A stretch of DNA of 64,000 nt. It comes from Neoceratodus forsteri (Eukaryota; Chordata; Ceratodontiformes; Ceratodontidae). The DNA lies in NCBI GenBank assembly GCA_016271365.2, contig CM028131.1, positions 174,968,501 to 175,032,500 of the forward strand. The letters are read 5' to 3'. The translations under genes were made by a program, and so were the position numbers. The notes beneath the pieces are model-generated. The model was not told where the DNA came from. It ran no database searches and saw only the letters and a list, made by a program, of their open reading frames with translations. This document shows, piece by piece, positions 11,891-23,290 of this stretch; positions within the stretch are counted from its first letter, which is position 1, and each line of letters opens with the position of its first letter.

Positions 11891-12198
11891 GAGGAGAGAC
11901 TAAAGGACCTCAATATGTACACCCTGGAACACAGGAGGGAGAGGGGTGATGTGATAGAGCCCTGTAAATACCTCCTGGGGGTAAATATGGTGGAAGAGGA
12001 AAGTATTTTTCTTAAGAAAAGGTGCTCAAGAACAAGGGAACATGATATGAAGCTGGAGGGGCTAGATTCAGGAGAGATGTGATGAAGTACTTCTTCACAG
12101 AGAGAGAGTGGTGGATTACTGGAACAGCTTTCCAGCGGAGGTGGTGGGTAAGGACAGTGATGAAGTTTAAGAATGCATGGGATAGACAAATATACAAA
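11891..12198 (+). pseudogene. CR1 LINE, C-terminal part (copy a, first repeat)
   Basis: This encodes the CR1 C-terminal segment: EERLKDLNMYTLE, RRERGDVIE, then the region ending near a CMG-like block. It joins directly to a second copy of an earlier CR1 segment at 12199 instead of continuing to the 3' UTR. Confidence 0.8.
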
Positions 12199-12955
12199 CT
12201 TGGTGGAGTGGTATTGATGACCCCCTAGCAGAAAAGAGACCTGGAAGTAATCATATCAGATAACCTAAAGGTGGCCAGACAGTGTGACATGGCAGTAGGA
12301 AGAGCGAGTGGGTTGCTGGGGTGCATAGAGAGGGGTTTCACCAGCAGAAAGAAGGAGGTGGCATTACCTCTGTATAGATCACTGGTAAGACCCCATCTAG
12401 AGTATTGTGTCCAGTTCTGGAGACCACATCTCCAGAAGGACATAGACAGTGGAGGTGGTCCACAGGACAGCAACTGAAATGGTGTAGGGCCTGCATCTAA
12501 AGCCCTATGAAGAAAGACTAAAGGACCTCAATATGTACACCCTGGAACAGAGGAGGGAGGGGGAGATATGGTAGAGATCTTTAAATACCTCATGAGGGTA
12601 AATAGCGTGGAAGAGGAAAGTATTTTTCAGCAGAAAAAGGTGCTGAAGAACAAGGGGACATGATATGAAGCTGGAGGTGGTAGATTCAGGATAGATGTGA
12701 GAAAGGACTTCTTCACAGAGAGAGAGTGGTGGATTACTGGAACAGACTTCCAGCAGAGGTTGTGAGCAAAGACAGTGGTGCAGTTCAAGAATGTATGGGA
12801 TAAACATAAGGGTATCATGATGGAAATGAAGGGGGGGGGGGGAGCTGTAGATAAGGCATGATCTGTGATAATAGTGTAGGTAGGGAGAAATAGGCAGACT
12901 GGGATGGGCCAAGAAGTCGTTGTCTGCTTTCAAATTCTGTTTCTATGTTTCTGCC
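12199..12955 (+). pseudogene. CR1 LINE 3' end, tandem second repeat
   Basis: The sequence jumps back to the segment already seen at about 10885 (GGTGGAGTGGTA..TGATGACC). It then runs through RPHLEYCVQFW (about 12390), EERLKDLNMYTLE again (about 12515) and the 3' end. It ends in the CR1-type octamer tail (TTCTGTTTCTATGTTTC, about 12934-12952). So the ORF2 C-terminal part is present twice in direct order, from a tandem duplication or from two nearly adjacent CR1 insertions. Confidence 0.82.
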
Positions 12956-14249
12956 AATTGAGGATAAAAACCTTTATAGAAATAGAAGACATGTGCTAGC
13001 CATGACACAGCATGTTGAGGTGCCCAGTTGGCACACTGGTAACCCTGGCTCATGCCCTACACTCAGAAGGACTGGTATAGATGCCAACAAAGTAGACTCC
13101 TTCCCAGGATGGAGGGACTGGCATGCACCATTCTTAGAGGGGCTCCAGGTTTTGACCCACTGGAGGCATACTTGGCATTGTGCGTGACTGCTGGATGTCC
13201 CCAGGAAATCACACTGTGTAGGACCTGCTAGGGAATCTAATCACCCAAGAGATCACCACATTGGGGATGAAAGGCTTTGTGGACATCCTGGAAGGTGTAG
13301 TACGTGACAGAGAATTGGGTTGTCTGAAATAAATGAATCAAAATCAGATTTCTCAGTGTTTTTTGGAATTCAGAATTTAGGTATTCTGGGCCAAGAATCT
13401 GAATTCTGAAAAACCCTTATGGGAATCCACATCGTAAACCTTCCCCCCCTCCCAGCACAGTTGTAAAAAGCTATCTCCATCCTATTACCTTAATGCAGCT
13501 GGCTAGCTGACTGGGGTACCTGGATGCTCTGCTCAGTGACTTAGCTGCCAAAGTGTATTCTCCAGTCATTGTAAAAATGTGTCCCTCTGTGTCCTTCACA
13601 TTACTGACTACTACTCCAGTCAGTAGCACCGAAGCCAACATTTCAGATATGCTACCAACCCCACTCATACTCCCAGCCAATAATAGCCAGAGTTGCAACC
13701 CTGCCAAGAGTTGTGGACCTCTCCCCATCATCCCCAATCTTGTTAATGACTGGTGGCAAAGTTAATATGTGACTTCAAGGCATGCAAGTAAAGTACACAT
13801 TACAAAATGCACTGAGTGCAGGTGCCACAGTCTCATCCTCCAGCTCATTAAATCCTGTTCCAAACCTGATGCAGGGAACAAACTGGATTGTTATCTGTTC
13901 TAGAAAAGGGCCTATGTTGTCTACCCACTACCAGCAGGTACCTAAAAAACAAAATTAAATCATTTCAGGGGAACACAAATAATCTCTTGTAACAAACAAA
14001 TGGGTTTCAATGATTTTTAATTAGAAACGAGATAATTATCTGATAGATAAGAGTAGATGTCAAATAAGACCTGTAAACAAAATAAACCACAGATTAGATA
14101 AGCTTTCCAGGAAACAGATTTTAAAAAGGCAAAGGAAATAAAAATCTGTAAGGTCAGAGTGAAAGAATGTAGGAGAAATGGAGCATGAAACGAAAAATAA
14201 AAGGAGATGATAACGAATTTGGAGTTGCTGATAGGTAGTTTCCTTAGAA
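12956..14249. other. Unassigned, with one short palindrome
   Basis: No gene recognised. It contains the inverted repeat at 13358-13416, listed separately. The remaining frames are under 90 codons and lack motifs. Confidence 0.45.
13358..13416. repeat. Short AT-rich palindrome
   Basis: The arms TTTTTTGGAATTCAGAATTT and (reverse complement) TTTTTCAGAATTCAGATT flank a loop of about 17 bases. It is similar in style to the AATTTC-word palindromes at 17742 and 22570. Confidence 0.65.
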
Positions 14250-16275
14250 AGTGATTTTTATATTGGCTTGCGCGTGCGCCAGCCAACATATTGCAGTAGT
14301 AGCAGATTTGGAGGTGCACTCACTGTGGGCAAATGCAGGGCATGCATCAGTAGGTGCATCTCTCATTCCCCAATAAGGCAGCTGCAGGCGCTGACAACAG
14401 CAACATGTAAATTGGCCACCAGATCTAAGAAAAGGTCTGCTGCAATGAGAGCCAAGCTCGTCATGCAGCGGCATGCCTTTTCTGGTGAAGCTGTTTAACA
14501 AACATGGTGGAACTGACTGCCACCGTACAAAGTGCCCCAACCCACTTGATTTGCCAATGAGAGAGCCCACTCCTCATCAGCATAATGCCCCCATCCCATT
14601 TAAAGTGTATGCCAAGGGGGTGCCCAATCCCCCTTGGCATCATGCGCTCCCCAAACAGTCTTTCTCTGCCAACGAGGGGGCCCAATCCCTGTAAGCTTCA
14701 GTCCCCCCTTCCCATTTATTTTGCTGATGGGGATCCCAATCCCCATTGGCATAATGACCCTGCCGCTTTTGTTGTATGCAGACGGGGGTGCCCAGTCACC
14801 CTCGGCTCTTGTCCCCCCTCGGTATGTGCCGACGTGGGTGCCGAATCCCCAGTTGGCTACAGCACCCCCACCAAAAACAGTCAGGTGGCATGCTGGGAGC
14901 CCACCCCAGCGTGCCAAATGCCCCTGTAAAAAACATTCTACAATGTTTTTTTTTTTTTTTTTTAAACCTGCAAACCAGAAAATGGTCCCTCGTCGACTCC
15001 GGTGGCCCTCCTCCAACACGCGCCCACCCTCTGCACACCCTGTCTCCCAACCCCCCCATACTTACCTCCGGAGCATGGTGCAATGATCTTCGGTGGACCG
15101 GGAACATGTCTTGACTCTTCAAAGCCAACCATGAACTGAAGAAATGCCGGTAAGCTGTATAATGGCATAAATAGGGTTTTTTCAACTTTGGTGCATATCT
15201 CGGGAATTTTTGGAAATTTTGGCACCAGAATTTAAACATGGGGTTATTGGGACCCCTCCTCATGATTTCAGTCACTGTCATGGCATTATTCGGTCCCGAA
15301 AGGGGATTTTGCAGTCACTGCGCAGAATCACCTTTCGGGATAGATTAACAAAATGACAGTGCCACTGTTCATGAGGGGGGCTCTCAAAAAGCCTATGCTG
15401 TAAATTTGACGGAAAAATTCCCCAAAATTGCTGTTTTATGAGCGTGCGTTGTACAGTTTCCATGCACGCTTGTAACTTTGTGAATTTGTAATATTTTTAC
15501 TCCAGATTTTAAAAATTGGCATTTTACAGTACCTCCTTATGAACAATACAGCTGTCATTTTACATATCCTGGACGAAATGTGTTTTCACACGTCTGGCAC
15601 AGAATAGCGTGGTCGCTGTGTGAAATCAGTTTTTGGGACAGTTTGAGAAAATGATGGTGACACTGTTCATGAGCAGAGGTCCTAAAATGCTTATGTTGAA
15701 AATCTGATGATGAAAGTCCATAAAATGACTGTGTTACAAGCGTGCGTTGCGCAGTTTCCACGCACCCTTGTAACTTAACACTGGCATTTTTTCACACCTC
15801 CTTATGAACAGTACAGCTGTCATTTTTCACATCCTGCCCAAAATGTGTTTTCGTACCTGTGGTGCACAGTGGCGCGGTCACTGTGGGAAATCAACTTTTG
15901 GCACAGATTAACAAAATCACAGTGCAACTGTTCATGAGGGGAGGTCCCAAAATGCCTATGTTGAAAATGTGGTTAAAAAAATCCCCAAAATAATTGGGTT
16001 ACGGTTGTGTGTTGCCCAGTTTCTATGCCTGCTCATGACTTCACCAATTTTTCATATTTCCACTCCAGATTTTCAACGTTGCCATTTTTTACACCTCCTC
16101 ATTAACAATAAGTTGTCATTTTTCACATCATGCCCAAAATGTGTTTTCGTGTCTGTATCGCCAAATGGCATAATTGCTGTGCAAAACCACCTTTCAGCTA
16201 ACAAACTGATAGTGCTGCTCTTCATGAGATGGGGTCACAAAAAGCCCATGTTGAAAATTTAGAGTGAAAATACCA
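14250..16275 (+). mobile_element. Composite satellite-bearing element (copy A)
   Basis: A module order can be read: (1) 14250-14510, a GC-richer segment with a dyad at 14262-14293; (2) about 14510-14850, a degenerate ~60-bp minisatellite built on CCCAATCCCC-type words; (3) about 14850-15070, with an 18-base T run at 14946-14963; (4) 15070-15180, a conserved block containing GATCTTCGGTGGACC; (5) 15180-16275, a ~300-bp palindromic array. The same order occurs in reverse at 39150-36870, and modules 3-5 also occur in copy C. No transposase was recognised. It may be a non-autonomous element or an old chimeric repeat; its ends are undefined. Confidence 0.72.
15180..16275 (+). repeat. Tandem array of ~300-bp palindromic units (copy A)
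   Basis: Landmark TTCATGAG words fall near 15363, 15662, 15927 and 16217. The first unit (15240-15385) is an imperfect palindrome of ~80-bp arms centred on CCCGAAAGGGGATTTT..AATCACCTTTCGGG. Units also carry the GCGTGCGTTG..CACGCTTGTAAC dyad. Confidence 0.85.
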
Positions 16276-16298
16276 ACAAATGCCTATGGCGTTAGGGT

Positions 16299-16660
16299 CT
16301 CCAACTGTAACATCCCACCCTGTAGAGACTGACAGGCATCAAGGGTGTGACTTGGGATCATTGGCTGTAATGCTCATGCCATTCCACCGCCACCCCCCAC
16401 CCTGTAGCTAGTGACAGGCATCAAGGTGTACCTTGGAGTGTTCAGCCCAAAGTTCATCCCATTCTCCTATACTGCACCCATCTCAGCGTATTTCCTTATG
16501 GAATGGGGTAAGTATAAGGCCCAAAGACCCCAAAGCACACCATGACACTTGTCAGTGTCTACAGGGTAGGGTGAGGTTAAATGGCATGAGCATTACAGCT
16601 GATAACCCAAAGGCACACCCCAATGCCTGTCAGTCTCTGCAGGGTGGGGTGGGGTTGGCA
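16299..16660. repeat. Long inverted repeat, ~160-bp arms with internal tandem
   Basis: The left arm (16299-16466) matches the reverse complement of the right arm (about 16500-16660). Shared words include GAGACTGACAGGCAT, GGCTGTAATGCTCATGCCATT and CCCTGTAG. Each arm is itself two ~85-bp repeats. The loop is about 35 bases. It directly abuts copy A. No coding; foldback type. Confidence 0.82.
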
Positions 16661-16727
16661 TCAATTCAGTTCTTCACTGCCATTCCTATTATGCATCTCT
16701 AACTCCTGCACTACCAATGCCAGCGAG

Positions 16728-16753
16728 ACAACATTCGGCATTGACAAATGCTT
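16728..16753 (+). repeat. Isolated Penelope 5'-flank sequence
   Basis: This 26-bp stretch (starting CAACATTCGGCATTGACAAA) is the reverse complement of the sequence at the 5' edge of the Penelope-like relic at about 34413-34438. Similarity stops on both sides. It may be a terminal fragment of the same family. Confidence 0.6.
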
Positions 16754-17741
16754 GCTTAATTAAAATATGAATTTCTCTGATGGGATAGCACAGTAGTTAG
16801 TACAGCTAGTATTTATGTAGTCACAGTGGTCCAGTGGAAATTAAAGTAACAAAAAAAAAAAAAAAAACTGATGAGGACACTCCCCTCACATATAGTTACA
16901 TACAACACATTTCTGAGTTGTGACCATCCCTGCTCATAGGTGCAGGGGGAGTAAACTGTGTTCTATTTGCATAACCTGAGCTCAGTGTGCTAACCCACCA
17001 ACCGGCTCTAATTCAGTGGAGTCATGGGAAGACTACAGAAGCAGCCCTACCAGACTCTTAAAGGAATGTTGATATATTCTGACTTCCAGTACTTCCTATG
17101 AGTATTAGGAAGGCCTTAATATTACAGGTGACCATGCAATGTTGGGCTCTGCTCTGTGGTCTGGAGCAGCACCAGTGACACTGATGCTAGCATCTGGAGT
17201 GCTGGGTGCAGATGGCACAAAGAGGACACCATACCCAATTGGCTGTCATTATTTAGGAACTCCCCAATATCCATGCCACTAGACCCATCTCAGCCTACCT
17301 TTCTTCACAGTACTGCATGCATACAGTTGCTCTTGGGCTGACTTCTGGGTTTTCCATCCTGGGTCCCACTGTAATGCAGCATGTCTATGGGACACTGGCT
17401 GAAGACTAGGGCTCTGCTGGCAGATGCAGATTGGAGCAAAGTCCTCAGTAAGAGATTATGGGGCTGGAATGGCCATATAGTAGCAGTGGAGTGACACACC
17501 ATGGCAATAGGGGAAAAGTGTACATTATCAAAAAAAAAAAAGAAAGAAAAAAGGTCAAGCATATACCATCCAGCCATCTTCTTTAGCACATTTCAACTGG
17601 TGACGGTCCACTTCGATTCATCTAACTGTAAAAAGCATATTTCAACTGATGACCTCCAGCCCCCCGCCAACGCACACACACATTCCTGGCTGCACCAAAC
17701 CCATTTTGACTAGCGATCCCATTTCATCCACTTACAGTAGT
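16754..17741. other. Unassigned, with poly-A tract
   Basis: A run of 17 A residues lies at about 16850-16866, preceded by a weak tRNA A-box-like word (TAGCACAGTAG, near 16787). This hints at a degraded SINE but is not enough to call one. No gene recognised. Confidence 0.4.
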
Positions 17742-17895
17742 AGCCACAGACATGGTCAGATATTTCCAGATATTTCATGAAATTTCTAAACAGTTTCTGT
17801 CTGCTGCCCCTACTGTGGAAATGCAGAAACAGCAGATTTCTCTCGAAATATCACAGAAATGTCAGGAAATATCTGACCATGTCTTTGGCTGTGAC
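17742..17895. repeat. Palindromic element, ~65-bp arms
   Basis: The left arm containing GACATGGTCAGATATTTCC pairs with the right arm containing GGAAATATCTGACCATGTC. Matched CAGCAGA/TCTGCTG words lie next to the loop. It resembles a small foldback or MITE. Confidence 0.8.
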
Positions 17896-19505
17896 TGGCT
17901 GGCTGCACACTTGTTCAACTGATTACCATCATCCCAAGTGCCTACTTACCAGGCTGCATGATGCATATTTTGGCTTGGACCCCTGCCTCTCCTGCTACAC
18001 CCACAAACACACTATCACCCAGCTGCATACAACACATGTTGACAATATGGGTTGGAGTCACTTCTGTCACCAGCAGATCTTGCCGGCATGCTGACCCATG
18101 TTCCAGAAATCCTGCACCTACATCAGCATGCTGAATATAACTGTCGGGATGCCGAAGTGGGTACCTGAAACCTGGCTGCTGGAATTCCAGCGTAGGTGGT
18201 GGGTTTCCTGAAACAGGACCAGCATCATGGACTGGGTTCTGCTTTCCAATCCCCTCAAAATCCAGGCAATGGGGACATTTGCAGATGCCCTGAGCTACCA
18301 CCCCCAATCATCTGTATATGGAAGAATTGTATTTATTTATTTGAATATTTGGAGATAACCTTTGAGCAATGTGCTGTTTTTCAAAGGTTCCACATCAGCA
18401 AAAGTGTGTAATACTACATTCAGAGAACACAACACTAAATAGACAATAGCATAACATTGTTTTATATTGCATTATATAATGAGGAAGCAAAAAACTAAGT
18501 ACACATTGCATTTACATAGAATTTAAATGGTTGAAGGAAGGTTGAAACATGGTAAGAATAGTAGGGCTAAGAAATAGAAAAGGCTGCGAGGTGTAGAAAG
18601 AGGTAGACCTAACTTTATAATTTAAGGCTGCAGTCATGAGAGTAAGCTTTGTCAGGTAGCAAAGGCAGTAATCAGTATGGAAGAAGGATGGCAGGTTAAG
18701 GTAGCCAAAGAAGGGTGGATTGCTAGGAGTCAGCTAGGGCAACCAAGTGGGTGGATAGCACTGGTAAAGGGAAAGGACGGGAGTGGTGTGTGGTATGAGA
18801 GGATTTGATCAGGAGAAGGCCTGAGGGAGGGGGCTGAGTAGGGGCAGTGTGCGGAGGGTCATAAGAGGGAATGAGGTGGGAAAATCTAAGACCAAGGTAT
18901 TGGCACATGTACTAGACGGGGAGGGAGAGGCTAGGGCCAGCAGACTACCATCGTCTGTGACCAGCTTTGGAGAAGGTGTGTAGATCGTCAAGTGATGAGG
19001 GGCAGAGGGTCATGTGGCTGTCCTACATACGCACAGACTACTGGCAGTGAGATGGAACTTTGGGTGACTTCCTTGTGACCACCTCTGCCACCCTTCCCCC
19101 ACCCCACTGCAGTCCACACCCCTGTGCCAGTGGGCTTCTAGGGGAGTGTGGGTGCAGGGTGTTCCTGTGGGCACCAGCTCTGCTGGTGATGCAGCATGGA
19201 TATCTCTTCTCATGCTGCTACCTGCTGTGTCTGGTGCTCCACAAATCTCCTACATATGGAGGAGTGTCCCACCATCCAGACCATAGCCCAGAAGATATGC
19301 ACCCCACAGTCTCTGCAGATGACTGTTTCCCCTCTGATCTTGTATTCCATATTGCCTGTTGTTACCCCTCCTTCAATATCTAAAACCTCCTTCCTACACT
19401 GCACACTAATACAGTAATATCTTCCTTCCTTAAAGATCAACTGCAGATATACTACACTATAAACATGTTGTAAACTTTACTCTTTTTTCCCCAACATGAC
19501 TGCAA
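17896..19505. other. Unassigned, purine-rich part at 18520-18960
   Basis: No gene recognised. The stretch 18520-18960 is strongly A/G-rich on the + strand, recalling the pyrimidine-rich coding strand of the decayed L2-like LINEs read on the - strand. I could not identify any domain in it. Confidence 0.4.
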
Positions 19506-20352
19506 CCAGGCCTTTTTTTATTACTTATTAAATGAAGAAATTGCCATTTGTCATGCAAAGATACTGTTTTAATGTTCTGCTAGTGGATGGTTTCACAGAA
19601 AATCCCGCAGACATTTTTAGACCAGCTAGCGGAATCTTGGGTGAGTGTTGGTACCATTTAGGCAACAATTACATAATTTTCCTCAAGATCCTGGCAGCTC
19701 TGTCTATACATATACATGCACACACACACACACACACACGCACACACACTACTGTACATCAGATTGTAAAATGGCATCAACTCCTTTTTACTTTCAATTG
19801 TCTGAGGACTTTTACCTACTGAATTTTATCAATACAGCATTACAAATAAATATTTATTTACTTTCACATATTAATCAGAATTTTGTGTTAGAAAATACTT
19901 TGCTTAAAAAAGGAGGAAGCTGTGGGGCTTCATTCTGGTTGGGAAGAGAACACAGGAAACAAAAAAAGGTTGATCCATTTTTTTTGGGGGGGGGGGTGAT
20001 ACCGAGGACAAAGTGTTGGTGATCAGATAAGGAAAATCACCAGATATTTATGCATGGCGTTTTTACTGGAATAACCTGATTGATAAAGGCCACCATCAGA
20101 AATTTGGAGGCAAATACTGATTTCTGAATGTCATAATCTGATGTACTCAGCACGTACTGAGCTGCCAGGACCTAGAAGAAAATGATGCAATTGCTGGCTG
20201 ATATACATCAGCACTCCTCTAAGATTCCGCCAGCTGATCTGAAAATGTCTGAGGGGTTTTCTGTGAACCATCATATAAGACAGGCAGTCGAACAGCATCT
20301 GGACATGAAAAATGACAGTTCCTGCACTTTACATTCAATATATAGGGACTGG
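19506..20352. mobile_element. Non-autonomous DNA transposon with ~200-240-bp TIRs
   Basis: The left arm (19506 to about 19770, interrupted by a CA microsatellite) matches the reverse complement of about 20110-20352. Shared words include TTTCACAGAAAA..CCC, AGCGGAATCTT/GGCGGAATCTT, TCCTGGCAGCTC and TACATCAGATT. The interior of ~340 bp has no recognisable protein. The long TIRs and lack of a transposase indicate a MITE or foldback element. Target duplication not defined. Confidence 0.78.
19714..19750. repeat. (CA)n microsatellite in left TIR
   Basis: A run of CA dinucleotides with one CG interruption lies in the left arm of the element at 19506 and is absent from the right arm. It therefore expanded after insertion. 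Confidence 0.9.
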
Positions 20353-21911
20353 TTGTCCCCATGGTGAGCAAATAAAATATATTAAAAGCATTTTACAAAC
20401 ATTGCAATTGATCTTTAATGCCTTCAAGCTGCTCCTTCTAATATCCTACCCAAGACAGGGCATTTTTCAATATTCCCTCTTCCTTTGATTCCCCCGCCCC
20501 CCCAGACCTTGGTTAATCAAAATGCTAGAAACAGTCACATGTACATACATATAAATAAACAAAATTAAATATCTGTTTCACTTGTACAAAATCTTTGTAT
20601 AATACAAACTGTAAGAGCAAACCAATGATCATTCACTGTTAAGAGCATGCAGTAGTATGAAGACAAGGTTAGAGAAAATAGTCATGGTGTGGGGACCAAT
20701 GAGAATCTGTGAAGAGCAGAAGACAGCTCCAGGGGCATTGCTAGCTTTTGTTTCTGGATCTAGTTTAACACAAGAGTTAGGGTGTTCAAATACACATCTG
20801 GCTTTTACAGCACAATTTCCTCCCACTCTTAATGCTTGCACCAATAAGCTAGGCAATCTAAAAGGCAATCTAGTCGAGTTGCATTATTAAGGTGCTGCTT
20901 ATATCACAAAAGTGCTGCATGCATCATTTTTCTGGTGCAAGCTGTGGCTAAGCAGGCATCCTGTCCAAAATGCAAAAAACATTTGAAAATAGCATTTATA
21001 AAATGGGCAAATACAATCCTAAATTATGATTGGCTGAAACAGCTTCAGAGCCATGTCCTTATCAGCCCATAACCATTTAACAGGCACTACTCCTGCCACC
21101 CAAAATGTAGCACACTGTAAAATTAATGTGTCTTACTGCTGTCCCACTGCAGGTAGTCAGCTATGATGTCAGACAGCCAAAACAGCAGCAGCAGTGGGAG
21201 AGCAGTCGCACGGTACTGTAAAAAAACTACTTCCATCAACAGTTCCATAATTTCTCCTCCTCAGAAAGAATAAGTGCTTTGTCACTCTCACCTTATTGTT
21301 CTCCAAATAAAACTGACAGTCAGACCATTCACAGCTGTCCTGCTGAGATTAATACTGCAGCAGCTTCTTTTCATTCCCCACTCTGTTTCTCAATTTCTTT
21401 CATCCCCACCATGTTTCTAAGAGCCGCCGTAACCTCCCCACACCACGGACCATCACCAGAGGTAAACTATCTTCCCATCACATTTCTGAGAGCCACCACA
21501 ACCTCCTCACACCATGGACTGTCACCAGAAGCAGGATACCGCTGCCAAAAAGACAAGGTCACTAAGGATGTGCTCATTTACACAGACGAGCACTAACAGA
21601 AAGAGGAGCACAACTACGGCAGCTAATGAGGGACATGCTCACTCCCTACATTACTGCCGTACAGACTGTCAGGTGCTGAGGGGGGGGGAAAACACACACA
21701 GTATGAAAGTGAGAGAGCTGAGCACTATCTGTGATGGGGGGGACACAGGACTATACTGCCAACCAAGCCAAATACATTCTATACAGGACAGTACAAAGAG
21801 GAACTACTTTATTCCTTTAACTAAAAAAATACTCTTACTTCATTTTTTAAATTTTAACAGCTTTTTTCTTTTTTTAATTTTCAGTGTCTACTTGGAAGCC
21901 CATTTTATAAG
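20353..21911. other. Unassigned, with a ~70-bp tandem duplication
   Basis: No gene recognised. At about 21400-21540 a ~70-bp unit is duplicated (CACCATGTTTCTAAGAGCC.. then CATCACATTTCTGAGAGCC..). It reads in-frame as two related ~22-residue blocks, but nothing else supports coding. Confidence 0.45.
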
Positions 21912-22062
21912 CATAATAAGACACTTTGAGGTGTGGGTTATTGCCTGATAAGAGCATGCCCAAGTGCTAAAGGCACTTGGTGCAAGTGCGTTGTGCCTCA
22001 TAACGCACCTGGTGCCTGTTCTTATCAGGCCATAACTCAAAACTCGTTGTGTCTTATTGATG
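21912..22062. repeat. Palindromic element, ~65-bp arms
   Basis: ATAAGACAC..GTTATTGCCTGATAAGA at the left pairs with TCTTATCAGGCCATAAC..GTGTCTTAT at the right. The interior holds further GCACTTGG/CCAGGTGC symmetry. Non-coding; MITE-like. Confidence 0.78.
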
Positions 22063-23126
22063 GTTTATCTTGATGCAGTTGCAACTCAAAATTGGCAGTT
22101 GAACATTTCAGCCCAGGTATTCATGGTAAAAATCAAACCAGAAGGTGGGGGTGGAGGGATTGCCTAGGATCCTAGAAGATATACTGTTTTACATGCATTT
22201 TGAGTTTTTTTTTTAAGTTTTGGGGGGTTCTTTTATTTGTAGGAAAGTCAGAAACAGTATATACAATACCTGATTCAGTATTGTAGCAACTGATCCCCCA
22301 AGCTACTACACTATAAGCCCCAAACTCAGTTCCTGACTTGTTCACACTATTGAACACAGAACAAGTAAACCTGACCAAAAATCTACTTTTTTGCTCACCT
22401 CCAGTAGAAAATGTTGCTTGAAATTAAATCTCTTTCAAAATGTATTTTCCTTTTCTGTCTTCTAGTCCTTGTTATCCCTCGCACTGGTGTTGCCCTCTCT
22501 ACTCAGGTACCTCACAGCCGTATCTATTTCTTTTTCCATCACTTACTTACCATTATCCCCTGCCTTTAGTGCTGGCCAAATTAGCAAATGCCAATTTCAT
22601 GGAATTTTCATGAAATTCTGTTAATTTCAAATAATTTCACAGAATTTTCTGAAATCTTTAACTGGTCACAACTCCATGATTGTTATAGCTACTGACCTGT
22701 CAGTTGGAATCCTTACTTTTTGAAAGAGGCCCTGAAGGGATGCCAAGACATTTGGACATAGGTGTGGGCCTTACAGGGGCCCAGACTCTGACAATTAATT
22801 ATTTATGTGAACCTTTCTGAAAATATTTCTATGCATTCAACTTAACCATCTTCAGAGCTAGATAACTGAACATTTTTATGCATACTTTCTTGAAAGAGTT
22901 TTAGAAACTGCTAAATGGGGAAGCATTTGGTTGCATAAATCATAAGTTACAGGAGTTTATAATGTCACAATTATTTGATAATATGGTATCTATGAAAATT
23001 TTCAAAAATATGGATGTTTGTAGCTCCACTGCTAATGTAGGTATAAACCCAAAATATGTCATGAATACTCAGTGTAAGTAGGTCCGGCAATCTAATAATG
23101 CTGGATAAATATGGCTTAGTAGGTAA
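22063..23126. other. Unassigned, with AATTTC-word dyads
   Basis: No gene. Between 22570 and 22665 the sequence is built from alternating AATTTC/GAAATT and GGAATTTTC words and can fold on itself. Confidence 0.45.
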
Positions 23127-23290
23127 AAATTTATTGTGACAATGCAGACACAGAAGTGGCTCTGGAAACCTGTTCACAGTGATCTCAGCATAAAGAAATT
23201 GTAAAACAGAATGAGAAAAGAGCTGGGTATTTGTAAAATCAGCATAAAAAATCCATATTCTCTAAACATAAAAAAATGACTCTCCTACCA
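23127..23290 (-). repeat. Penelope-associated terminal repeat fragment
   Basis: TTATTGTGACAATGCAG..GTGGCTC..CCTGTTCACAGTG at 23127-23180 matches the 5' flank of the Penelope-like relic at 34345-34405. The following part (AACAGAATGAGAAAAGAGCTGG, from about 23202) matches the arm of the palindrome at 39190. Penelope-like elements often carry terminal repeats, and this fits such a remnant on the 3' side of the relic at 24406. Confidence 0.6.

Noticed and set aside
14634..15086. 150-codon + strand frame as a gene
   Set aside because: It runs through a minisatellite and a poly-T tract (Phe run), and the homologous copy at 38500 does not keep the frame.
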